64,000 nt of DNA, from NCBI RefSeq assembly GCF_017908595.1, contig NZ_JAGKTL010000001.1:124001-188000 (forward strand), read 5' to 3'. The DNA is from Rhodothermus bifroesti (lineage in GTDB: Bacteria > Bacteroidota > Rhodothermia > Rhodothermales > Rhodothermaceae). The position numbers and the translations under genes are program-made. Below, one piece after another: positions 35,387-42,300 of this stretch. Every line of letters starts with the position of its first letter. The stretch's first letter is position 1. The notes beneath the pieces were generated by a model that did no database searches, was not told the DNA's origin, and saw only the letters and a list, made by a program, of their open reading frames with translations.

Positions 35387-35905
35387 ATGGCAGAAATTTT
35401 ACACAAAAGACGGCCAGAAGGCTGCATCGATCTCAACCAGGTGGCACCGGATTATGAGGCCCAGGCGGTTGAAACAGGCAACCGCCCGCAACATCTGCTG
35501 GCTTACCTGCTTTTGGGCATCTTCTTTGGCATTGTGCTCATCAAAAGCGAGGTAGCCTCCTGGTTCCGAATTCAGGAGATGTTCCGCTTTCAAAGCTTTC
35601 ATATGTACGGCGTCATTGGCTCAGCCGTACTCGTAGCAGCCCTATCGGTGCAGTTCATTAAAAAACGACACCTGAAAACGCTGAGCGGCGAGCCAATCGA
35701 AATCCAACCCAAAATTTGGGGCAAAGGCACACGCTACTGGCTAGGCGGTATACTCTTTGGCCTGGGGTGGGCCTTGCTGGGTGCTTGCCCTGGACCGATG
35801 TTTGCTCTGCTAGGCAGTGGCATAACGGTCATGGTTGTGGCCATTGCCAGTGCCATGCTGGGCACGTGGACCTACGCTGTGCTTCGCCACCGCCTGCCCC
35901 ACTAG
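35387..35905 (+). CDS. YeeE/YedE family membrane protein, second half-transporter
   Basis: A 172-residue protein with a 40-residue polar N terminus and four hydrophobic segments. The conserved motif is LGWALLGACPGPMFALLGSG (about residues 130-149), the counterpart of the first half's CTSGH motif. ATG 35387 is chosen; the same frame is open upstream but there it overlaps the first half in a shadow frame. The N-terminal MAEILHKRRPEGCIDLNQVA segment is unusual and could be a cytosolic domain. It is the probable partner of the preceding gene. Confidence 0.85.
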   Translation: MAEILHKRRPEGCIDLNQVAPDYEAQAVETGNRPQHLLAYLLLGIFFGIVLIKSEVASWFRIQEMFRFQSFHMYGVIGSAVLVAALSVQFIKKRHLKTLSGEPIEIQPKIWGKGTRYWLGGILFGLGWALLGACPGPMFALLGSGITVMVVAIASAMLGTWTYAVLRHRLPH

Positions 35906-36003
35906 CGGTTGACTTTATCCTGCTAACCTCATAACGTACTTACAACTGCCTACTTTTTTTATACTTCATCTTGTAATTACATGTAAACCAACCTAAATGT
36001 GCC

Positions 36004-37458
36004 ATGCTTTTCCGTCAGATTTTTGATCCCAAACTGGCCCAGTATGCTTACCTGATTGGGTGCCAGCAAACCAAAGAGGCTATCGTCATCGACCCGGAGC
36101 GTGACGTCGACCAGTACTTGCAGCTGGCCGAAGAGGAGGGGCTGCGCATTGTTGCTGTCGCGGAGACGCACATCCATGCCGACTTTCTCTCGGGTGCCCG
36201 AGAGCTGGCCGAACGCATAGGCGCCAAACTGTATCTCTCGGCTGAAGGAGAATCTGAAGGCTGGGCTTCAAACTGGGCGAAAAACGGACGTTACAACGTC
36301 ACCTTCTTGCACGACGGGGACACCTTCACCATCGGCAACCTTGTTTTTCAAGCTGTCCATACTCCCGGCCATACCCCAGAACATCTGTGCTATCTGGTGA
36401 CGGATCAGGGAGGTGGGGCCACGGTGCCTATAGGCATGGTAACCGGCGACTTTGTGTTCGTAGGTGACCTGGGCCGGCCTGACCTACTCGAATCGGCGGC
36501 CAAAATTTCGGGGATGAAGGACCCTTCTGCCCGTCGGCTTTACCAGTCGGTCTTGCGTTTTTTGGAGCTGCCCGACTACCTGCAACTTTGGCCTGGTCAT
36601 GGGGCTGGTTCGGCCTGTGGTAAAGCGCTAGGTGCTGTGCCCCAGTCAACCGTAGGCTATGAGAAACGCTTCAACGCCTCGCTGGCCCCAGCCCGAGAGG
36701 GGGAGACCGTCTTTGTGGAAGCCATTTTGAGCGGCCAGCCTGAACCTCCCCTTTACTATGCCCGCATGAAGGCCTATAACCGCGACGGAGTACCGCTCTT
36801 GGGCAAGTTGCCTGTCCCCCGCCGGCTTTCGGTTGTCGAACTAGACCGCCTGGTACGGCAGGGTGAAGTCACGTTTGTAGATACGCGTTTGGATCGCATG
36901 GCCTTTATGCAGGCCCATCTTCCTGGGGCTTTATATGCTCCGTTTAACCGGAGCTTTAACACGGTGGTCGGGTCACTGGTAGCCGACGACCAGCAGCCGC
37001 TTGTGCTAATCATCGATGAGGAAGACGTCGAGCAGGCCGTGCGCGATTTGGTGCGCATCGGCTACGACCGTATTGAGGCCTATGCCACGCCTGATACGCT
37101 CATCCGTTACTTCAACGAGGGCGGAGCCCGAGCCGCAATCCCGATGATTTCCTTTGCTGAAGTAGCCCGGTTGCGCACGCAGCCCGATATCGCGGTACTC
37201 GACGTGCGCTATGCAGCAGAGTTCGAAGCAGGTCATGTGCCTGGCGCGCTGAATGCTTCCTACACGCGGCTGCCAGAGTACCTGGACCGCATCCCCAAAG
37301 ACCGCACGCTGCTGGTGCACTGCGCTACCGGTGGCCGCAGTGCAGCTGCAGCTTCGTTCCTGGCGGCGCAAGGCTACTGCGTGCAGTACGTGGCCGACGA
37401 CTTCGCTGTTTATCAGCAAATCGGCCCGGTCGAAAGCAACACCCCAGTTATCGCCTGA
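36004..37458 (+). CDS. Persulfide dioxygenase-rhodanese fusion (MBL fold plus two rhodanese domains)
   Basis: A 484-residue cytosolic enzyme. Residues 1-250 are a metallo-beta-lactamase fold of the ETHE1/CstB type: ETHIHADFLSGAREL (His56, His58, Asp60), HTPGHTPEHLCY, TGDFVFVGDLGRPDL and PGHGAGSACGK. A mononuclear iron would oxidise persulfides to sulfite. Two rhodanese domains follow: the first (about 275-370) lacks a catalytic cysteine (LVLIIDEEDVEQ), and the second (about 380-475) has HCATGGRS with Cys440. The layout matches CstB-like enzymes that couple persulfide oxidation to thiosulfate formation. A 98-base gap before it contains the palindrome TTACATGTAA (35977-35986) and may hold its own promoter. 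Confidence 0.92.
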   Translation: MLFRQIFDPKLAQYAYLIGCQQTKEAIVIDPERDVDQYLQLAEEEGLRIVAVAETHIHADFLSGARELAERIGAKLYLSAEGESEGWASNWAKNGRYNVTFLHDGDTFTIGNLVFQAVHTPGHTPEHLCYLVTDQGGGATVPIGMVTGDFVFVGDLGRPDLLESAAKISGMKDPSARRLYQSVLRFLELPDYLQLWPGHGAGSACGKALGAVPQSTVGYEKRFNASLAPAREGETVFVEAILSGQPEPPLYYARMKAYNRDGVPLLGKLPVPRRLSVVELDRLVRQGEVTFVDTRLDRMAFMQAHLPGALYAPFNRSFNTVVGSLVADDQQPLVLIIDEEDVEQAVRDLVRIGYDRIEAYATPDTLIRYFNEGGARAAIPMISFAEVARLRTQPDIAVLDVRYAAEFEAGHVPGALNASYTRLPEYLDRIPKDRTLLVHCATGGRSAAAASFLAAQGYCVQYVADDFAVYQQIGPVESNTPVIA

Positions 37459-37466
37459 GATTAGCC

Positions 37467-38273
37467 ATGTGGATTGCCTTAATAGGGGCTGTACTGATCG
37501 GGCTATCCCTAGGCCTACTGGGCTCTGGGGGAAGCATCCTCACGGTGCCTGTACTGGTCTATTTGGTGGGCGAGCCCGATAAAATTGCCATTGCCGAAAG
37601 CTTAGGCATTGTGGGGGCCATTGCCGCTGCTGGTGCCCTGCCCTACGCTCGCCAACGTACCATCGACTGGCGTAGCGTGTTGTTTTTTGGCATTCCAGGC
37701 ATTATCGGCACCTACGGCGGAGCCTGGTTGTCGCGTTTCGTTTCCGGACCCGTACAGCTGTCCCTTTTTGCAGTCGTCATGTTGCTGGCAGCGGTGCTCA
37801 TGTATCGCCGCAGCCAGCCTGCCTTGCCAGTGGTGCGTGCCGCAGCCGGGGGTCTTGAAGCCAGCCGTCGCCATGCTGCCTGGAAAATCATGCTCGAGGG
37901 CCTCAGCGTAGGCGTGCTCACTGGCCTGGTAGGCGTCGGGGGAGGTTTTTTGATTGTCCCTGCGCTGGTGCTGCTAGGCGGCCTCGACATGCGCCAGGCC
38001 GTCGGCACGAGTCTTGTCATCATCGCGCTAAAGAGCTTTGCTGGTTACCTCAAATACCTTGAGGTGCTTGCCGAGCTAGGGCTAAGTGTCCATTGGGAAA
38101 CGGTTGGCTTGTTTGCGGCCGTTGGCATTGCTGGCTCTTTTGCCGGCAATTGGATCGGCGGCCGCATCCCTCAACACCACCTGCAGCGCGGTTTTGCCGT
38201 TTTTTTAGTGGCAATGGGATTGTGGATTTTATACCAAAACATAGAAGCCTTCACGGGTTCAATTGCAAACTAA
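37467..38273 (+). CDS. TauE/SafE family sulfite exporter
   Basis: A 268-residue membrane protein with eight or so hydrophobic segments and the duplicated TauE/SafE pattern: LGSGGSILTVPVLVYLVG in the first half and GVGGGFLIVPALVLLGG in the second, each followed by an amphipathic KxLxY-type segment. Members export sulfite, sulfoacetate or related anions. Eight bases after the persulfide dioxygenase, which produces sulfite, the most economical reading is sulfite export. Confidence 0.9.
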   Translation: MWIALIGAVLIGLSLGLLGSGGSILTVPVLVYLVGEPDKIAIAESLGIVGAIAAAGALPYARQRTIDWRSVLFFGIPGIIGTYGGAWLSRFVSGPVQLSLFAVVMLLAAVLMYRRSQPALPVVRAAAGGLEASRRHAAWKIMLEGLSVGVLTGLVGVGGGFLIVPALVLLGGLDMRQAVGTSLVIIALKSFAGYLKYLEVLAELGLSVHWETVGLFAAVGIAGSFAGNWIGGRIPQHHLQRGFAVFLVAMGLWILYQNIEAFTGSIAN

Positions 38274-38286
38274 GCTCATTACTGCC

Positions 38287-38619
38287 ATGTCGCTTCCAGC
38301 ATTCTTTCAAAAAGAAGTGATTGAAAAAAGCCACGAAAAACCTGTAGTGGTAGACTTCTGGGCTCCTTGGTGTGGTCCTTGCCGCATTCTAGGACCCGTA
38401 CTTGAAAAGCTGGCTCGGGAAAGCCACGGGGCTTGGCGCCTGGTAAAGGTGAACACCGACCAGCATCCAGAGCTGGCCATGCACTACCATGTGCGCGGCA
38501 TCCCCACTGTCAAACTGTTCCGCAACGGTCAGGTCGTCGATGAATTCGTGGGGGCCTTGCCCGAAGTAGCCGTGCGCCAGTGGCTACGCCAACATGTACC
38601 CGAGCTTGCGACTTCCTAA
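38287..38619 (+). CDS. Thioredoxin
   Basis: A 110-residue thioredoxin with the standard active site DFWAPWCGPCR at about 24-34 and the cis-proline segment VRGIPTVKLFRNG. ATG 38287 is preferred; an upstream TTG in the end of the exporter gene would add eight residues. No signal peptide, so it acts in the cytosol, probably reducing rhodanese persulfides or disulfides formed during sulfur oxidation. Confidence 0.93.
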   Translation: MSLPAFFQKEVIEKSHEKPVVVDFWAPWCGPCRILGPVLEKLARESHGAWRLVKVNTDQHPELAMHYHVRGIPTVKLFRNGQVVDEFVGALPEVAVRQWLRQHVPELATS

Positions 38620-38634
38620 AGCTACACAGACGCT

Positions 38635-39204
38635 ATGCTTGCCCTTGTCTTACTTGCCTTGGTTTTTCTAGCCGCTTGCCGGCCCGCTGCATTACCCGAG
38701 ACGCCGCCAGCGGAAATGCGACAACAGGTAGAAGCAGCAATCCAGGCACTTGACGCTATGCGGGCTGGCCTAGCGCAAACCATTGCGGCTGGAGAACAGG
38801 TCGACGAAGCTACATTCAACCGCGTCTGTCGCCCTGTGGGCCAACAGGCTCGACTACTGGGAGAAAGTAACGGCTGGGTGGTACGGCAACTGGCGATCAA
38901 GTATCGCAACCCAGCCAACCAGCCGGATTCGCAGGCCGCAGCCTTGTTTGCTCGCTTTGCAGCTGACCCTTCGCTCGACAGCCTTTGGGTACGGACTGTG
39001 CACAATGGGAGCTCGGGCTGGCGCTACCTGCGTCGCATCACGGTGCTTCCACAATGCCTGGTCTGCCACGGCCCACGCGACGCTCGCCCAGCCTTTATCG
39101 TCCAGAACTACCCCAGCGACCAGGCTTACGACTTTCAGCCCGGCGACCTGCGTGGGCTTTACAGTGTATTTGTGCCTGATTCGCTGCTGCAAACTTCCTT
39201 TTAA
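38635..39204 (+). CDS. DUF3365 (Tll0287-like) c-type haem lipoprotein
   Basis: A 189-residue lipoprotein: signal with lipobox FLAAC (Cys15), then helical sequence (EMRQQVEAAIQALDAMRAGL) and a Tll0287-like PAS/haem domain. It ends with the covalent haem site CLVCH inside LPQCLVCHGP and a FQPGDLRGLYSVFVP segment typical of DUF3365. It would be anchored in the periplasm as a single-haem redox or sensor protein. Its place between a thioredoxin and two rhodaneses suggests it takes part in periplasmic sulfur or redox chemistry; no function is established for the family in this setting. Confidence 0.85.
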   Translation: MLALVLLALVFLAACRPAALPETPPAEMRQQVEAAIQALDAMRAGLAQTIAAGEQVDEATFNRVCRPVGQQARLLGESNGWVVRQLAIKYRNPANQPDSQAAALFARFAADPSLDSLWVRTVHNGSSGWRYLRRITVLPQCLVCHGPRDARPAFIVQNYPSDQAYDFQPGDLRGLYSVFVPDSLLQTSF

Positions 39205-39209
39205 GCACT

Positions 39210-39566
39210 ATGTGGACGCGCCTACTGGAACGGCTGCGCCAGGCCTCGCCTACCGCAGCCCAAGAAACGTTACGCCCGGAGGTTTTTCTGCATCGCCGAC
39301 GCCCTGAAGATGTGATCATCGATGTGCGCACGCCTGCAGAATATCAGCAAGGACACCTAGAAGGGGCGTTGAACTTAGACCTTATGGCAGCAGACTTTCA
39401 CGCCAAAATTGCGCAACTTGACCCTAGCCGAACCTACTATCTTTACTGCCGTTCTGGTAACCGAAGCGGACAGGCCGCGCGCCTGCTTCGCCAACATGGC
39501 CTAGAAGCCTACAATATTGGCGGACTGGAAGACCTGGTCCGTGCCGGAGCACCCTTAGCACCCTGA
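39210..39566 (+). CDS. Single-domain rhodanese, cytosolic
   Basis: A 118-residue sulfurtransferase. The domain reads VIIDVRTPAEYQQGHLEGAL, then the active-site loop YCRSGNRSG with catalytic cysteine, then YNIGGLEDLVRAGAP. No signal peptide. It carries persulfide sulfur between donors such as thiosulfate or sulfane sulfur and thiols. It starts six bases after the haem lipoprotein gene. The next gene is a close relative with a lipoprotein signal. Confidence 0.92.
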   Translation: MWTRLLERLRQASPTAAQETLRPEVFLHRRRPEDVIIDVRTPAEYQQGHLEGALNLDLMAADFHAKIAQLDPSRTYYLYCRSGNRSGQAARLLRQHGLEAYNIGGLEDLVRAGAPLAP

Positions 39567-39579
39567 ACGCTGACTGACC

Positions 39580-40014
39580 ATGAAAACGCGCGCATTACCA
39601 TTGCTAGTAGTACTTATCCTTGGGCTAACGGCTTGCGCCAGTGAACGCCCCCAGACCTCAGTGTCGGTCGCCACTCGAGCTACCCCCGATACCACCGTCA
39701 TTTTGCGACTGACTGCTGAAGAATTCCTGGCGCGCTACACGCCCGAAACCGTTGTGATCGACGTACGCACGCCAGAAGAATTCGCTCAAGGACATCTCCA
39801 AGGCGCTCTAAACCTCAACGTACAAGCTCCCGACTTCCGGGAGCAGGTTGCAGCACTCCAGCTTAGTCCCGACCAGCCCGTATATCTCTACTGTCGCTCG
39901 GGCCGCCGCAGCCAGAGGGCCGCCGAGATCCTGCGCGAAATGGGCTTCCGTAAGCTGTACAACATCGGAGGGTTCGAAGACTTGGTACGCGCTGGCGCTA
40001 ACGTAGCGCCGTAG
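39580..40014 (+). CDS. Rhodanese-domain lipoprotein
   Basis: A 144-residue lipoprotein with lipobox LTAC (Cys19) and a spacer, then a rhodanese domain: VVIDVRTPEEFAQGHLQGAL, active-site loop YCRSGRRSQ, and YNIGGFEDLVRAGA. It closely resembles the preceding cytosolic rhodanese, including the C-terminal block, so a tandem duplication with a changed location is likely. It would handle sulfane sulfur in the periplasm next to the haem lipoprotein. Confidence 0.92.
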   Translation: MKTRALPLLVVLILGLTACASERPQTSVSVATRATPDTTVILRLTAEEFLARYTPETVVIDVRTPEEFAQGHLQGALNLNVQAPDFREQVAALQLSPDQPVYLYCRSGRRSQRAAEILREMGFRKLYNIGGFEDLVRAGANVAP

Positions 40015-40031
40015 AAGCCAGCACGTTTGCT

Positions 40032-40151
40032 ATGAGCGCCTTGCTTCCCCTAGAGCAAAACAACCCCAACCTGTGCTGCCTGACCAACGAAGCCCGCTTT
40101 GCAGCGCAAGGCCAGCTCCAGCGGTTAAAGCGTACGGTTGTGGCGCGATAA
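40032..40151 (+). CDS. Possible 39-residue protein
   Basis: A short open frame starting ATG at 40032 encodes a peptide beginning MSALLPLEQNNPNLCCLTNE and ending basic (KRTVVAR). It contains a CC pair. It fills most of the 188-base gap between the lipoprotein rhodanese and the methyltransferase genes. I do not recognise it and there is no ribosome-binding signal, but genes here generally lack one. It may be a real small protein, a gene remnant or chance. Confidence 0.3.
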   Translation: MSALLPLEQNNPNLCCLTNEARFAAQGQLQRLKRTVVAR

Positions 40152-40202
40152 GGGCGGTGTGAGGTAGACTGCTTAAAGCACAGCCAAGAGGCCTTAATAA
40201 AG

Positions 40203-40814
40203 ATGCACCCTGAGTTCTGGAACCAACGTTTTGGTGAAGCGGCCTTTTTCTACGGTACAGCGCCGAACGCTTTCCTAGCCGAGGTGGTACCGCTTTACCT
40301 CAAGCCGGAATGCGACGTGATTGAACTGGGTGCTGGTGAGGGCCGCAACGCAGTATGGCTGGCCTGCCAAGGCTTTCGGGTGACCGCAGTCGATTACGCT
40401 GAGGCTGGCCTAGAAAAAACGCGGCAGCTGGCCAGACAAGCTGGGGTTCAGGTAGAGACCATAGCCGCAGATGTAACGCGGTGGCATCCGCAGCGCACCT
40501 GGGATGCTGTAGTCATGACGTTTTTGCACCTGCCCCCGGATCAGCGTCCGACCCTCTACGCCTTAATAGAACGCATCCTGCGTCCCAAAGGCTATCTTAT
40601 TGCCGAGTGGTTCAGGCCTGAGCAGCGCACCGAAGGCTACCTGAGCGGTGGACCACCTGATCCGGCCTGGATGGTAACGGCCGAGGAGCTGCGCCGGTAT
40701 TTTGCTCCAGCCGGGATTTGCCTCCTAGAAAACGCCACGCCCGAACTAAACGAAGGCATAGGCCACCGCGGCCCAGCAGCTACGATCCGTCTGGTATGGC
40801 AACGCGTAGCCTAA
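40203..40814 (+). CDS. Class I SAM-dependent methyltransferase (TehB-like)
   Basis: A 203-residue cytosolic methyltransferase. The N terminus (FWNQRFGEAAFFYGTAPNAFL) and motif I (VIELGAGEGRNAVWLACQGF) are typical of the TehB/thiol methyltransferase group; AVDYAEAGLEK and VVMTFLHLPPDQR are motifs II and III-IV. Some relatives methylate tellurite, selenite or small thiols. Within a sulfide-handling island, methylation of a sulfur or chalcogen species is plausible but unproved. Its stop overlaps the opposing gene by four bases. Confidence 0.85.
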   Translation: MHPEFWNQRFGEAAFFYGTAPNAFLAEVVPLYLKPECDVIELGAGEGRNAVWLACQGFRVTAVDYAEAGLEKTRQLARQAGVQVETIAADVTRWHPQRTWDAVVMTFLHLPPDQRPTLYALIERILRPKGYLIAEWFRPEQRTEGYLSGGPPDPAWMVTAEELRRYFAPAGICLLENATPELNEGIGHRGPAATIRLVWQRVA

Positions 40815-41101
40815 AGGCAATGCGTGGGATCGTCGGGGTCCAAGTAGCAGGCGTCCGACTGAAACTGGCGATTCAACGTAACCTCATAGGCCAGTTCGTC
40901 CAAAAACGCCTGCACGGCTGGCATCCCCTCGTAACGCTGCGAACCTGCCTCAAGCACAGGCCAAGCCGCAGGGATCGATCCATCGGGCAGCGCGGCCCCT
41001 TCGGCAAGCCGCACTACCCGATGCGCCAGCACCAGCTCTCGAAGCTGCTCCTCGATAGCCCCACCTTCTGGGTCGTTAGCGTGTCGATAGAGCACAAGCA
41101 T
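40811..41101 (-). CDS. Small thioredoxin-like-fold protein without CxxC
   Basis: A 96-residue protein I do not recognise by name. The opening LVLYRHANDPEGGAIEEQLREL, then LAHRVVRL, IPAAWPVLEAGSQRYEGMPAVQAFLDELAYEV (quoted here as PVLEAGSQRYEGMP and AVQAFLDEL) has the beta-alpha-beta layout of a glutaredoxin or glutathione-transferase N domain, including a proline where the cis-proline would be, but the redox CxxC is missing. Two cysteines occur only near the C terminus (DACYLDP, THCL). Translation direction is opposite to its neighbours. It probably binds a thiol or acts as an adaptor; this is an inference. Confidence 0.6.
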   Translation of the reverse strand: MLVLYRHANDPEGGAIEEQLRELVLAHRVVRLAEGAALPDGSIPAAWPVLEAGSQRYEGMPAVQAFLDELAYEVTLNRQFQSDACYLDPDDPTHCL

Positions 41102-41178
41102 TTTTCTGCCTTGGCCAGCTATGTTTGGCTACAACTGACCCGTGCATAGGTTCTCTGCGTATCCAAACCCGATCACCC

Positions 41179-42300
41179 ATGCGACGACGCGTATGCATCA
41201 TTGGGGCTGGACCAGGGGGCTTAGCAGCTGCCCGGCGTCTGCGTGAACGCGCAGCCGATGCGTTGGAAATCGTGGTTATCGAACGCGATGGCACTGCCGA
41301 ATTTCTAGCAGGGACTATTGCTACCGCGCTTGGCGAGGCCCCGCCCAACCATTGGCGCACACCGGTACGCTTGCGTGGCATCGAAGTGCTCAAGACCCGT
41401 GCCCAGCAGGTTAGTGGCCAAGGCGTCGTATTGGCGGACGGCCGCACGCTAGAAGCCGACGCCGTCATTGCTGCCCCTGGCCTGCATTTAGACCTGGAAG
41501 CCGTCCCGCAACAACCGAATTTGTTTGCTTTTTGGAGTCCTAGCACGGCTCGAGCGGCCCATGAACCCATCGCTCAGCTGCACTCAGGCCATGTCGTAAT
41601 CGTGATTGCTGGCCTGCCTTACCGTTGCCCGCCTGCACCTTACAGTCTTGCCATGCAACTGGCAGCGTTTTATCGTCGCCAGCAACGCGATGTGCAGATC
41701 ACGCTTACAACGCCAGAACCAGTCCCATTGGCTTCGCTCGAGCACGGTATTCCTGAATTTCTGCTCCACGCTTGCGCTACGTCGGGTGTCGACGTCGTGC
41801 TGAACCGGCAGCCTGACTGGAGCGCCAGCACAGATCGACAAATCACCTTCACCGATGGCGCCCGGTTATCCTACGATCTAGCCCTGGTCATCCCACCGCA
41901 TACGCGATCCCCACTACTTACCTCTTTACCAGATGACGGTGTACTAGTAGCGGTAAACGAGCAGTTTGAAAGCGTGCAGTCGGGACTGTTTGTTGTGGGC
42001 GATGCCGCGCGTACGCTGCTGCCACGCGCTGCTGGGGCCGCTACTGCCCAGGGGATGACTGCCGCCGACGCCATCCTAGACCGCTTTGGTCTGGCCCGCT
42101 ATTCAGGACCCCACCTGCCAGCCCCAGAATGCTACATCGGCCACGGCGAAGGCCGCTACAGTCGCATCACGATCCGCTTTCCCAACGGCTTACCCCCCGT
42201 TGGCCAACCCGAAATCCAACGTGAAGGCCCTTCGGCGAAACTGGCTGCGGGTTTTGCCCGCGTATTTGACGAATGGCGCGCCCTGCGCACTGAGCTTTAG
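41179..42300 (+). CDS. SQR/FCSD-like FAD-dependent oxidoreductase
   Basis: A 373-residue flavoprotein. VCIIGAGPGGLAAARRLRER binds FAD and LFVVGDAART is the second FAD motif. The segment YRCPPAPYSLA (Cys150) is characteristic of the sulfide:quinone reductase and flavocytochrome c sulfide dehydrogenase superfamily. The C-terminal membrane-binding hairpin of true SQR is not evident. ATG 41179 is chosen since the FAD motif starts there. It converges with a genuine SQR-type gene with a four-base overlap. A role in sulfide or sulfane oxidation is likely; the electron acceptor is unclear. Confidence 0.8.
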   Translation: MRRRVCIIGAGPGGLAAARRLRERAADALEIVVIERDGTAEFLAGTIATALGEAPPNHWRTPVRLRGIEVLKTRAQQVSGQGVVLADGRTLEADAVIAAPGLHLDLEAVPQQPNLFAFWSPSTARAAHEPIAQLHSGHVVIVIAGLPYRCPPAPYSLAMQLAAFYRRQQRDVQITLTTPEPVPLASLEHGIPEFLLHACATSGVDVVLNRQPDWSASTDRQITFTDGARLSYDLALVIPPHTRSPLLTSLPDDGVLVAVNEQFESVQSGLFVVGDAARTLLPRAAGAATAQGMTAADAILDRFGLARYSGPHLPAPECYIGHGEGRYSRITIRFPNGLPPVGQPEIQREGPSAKLAAGFARVFDEWRALRTEL

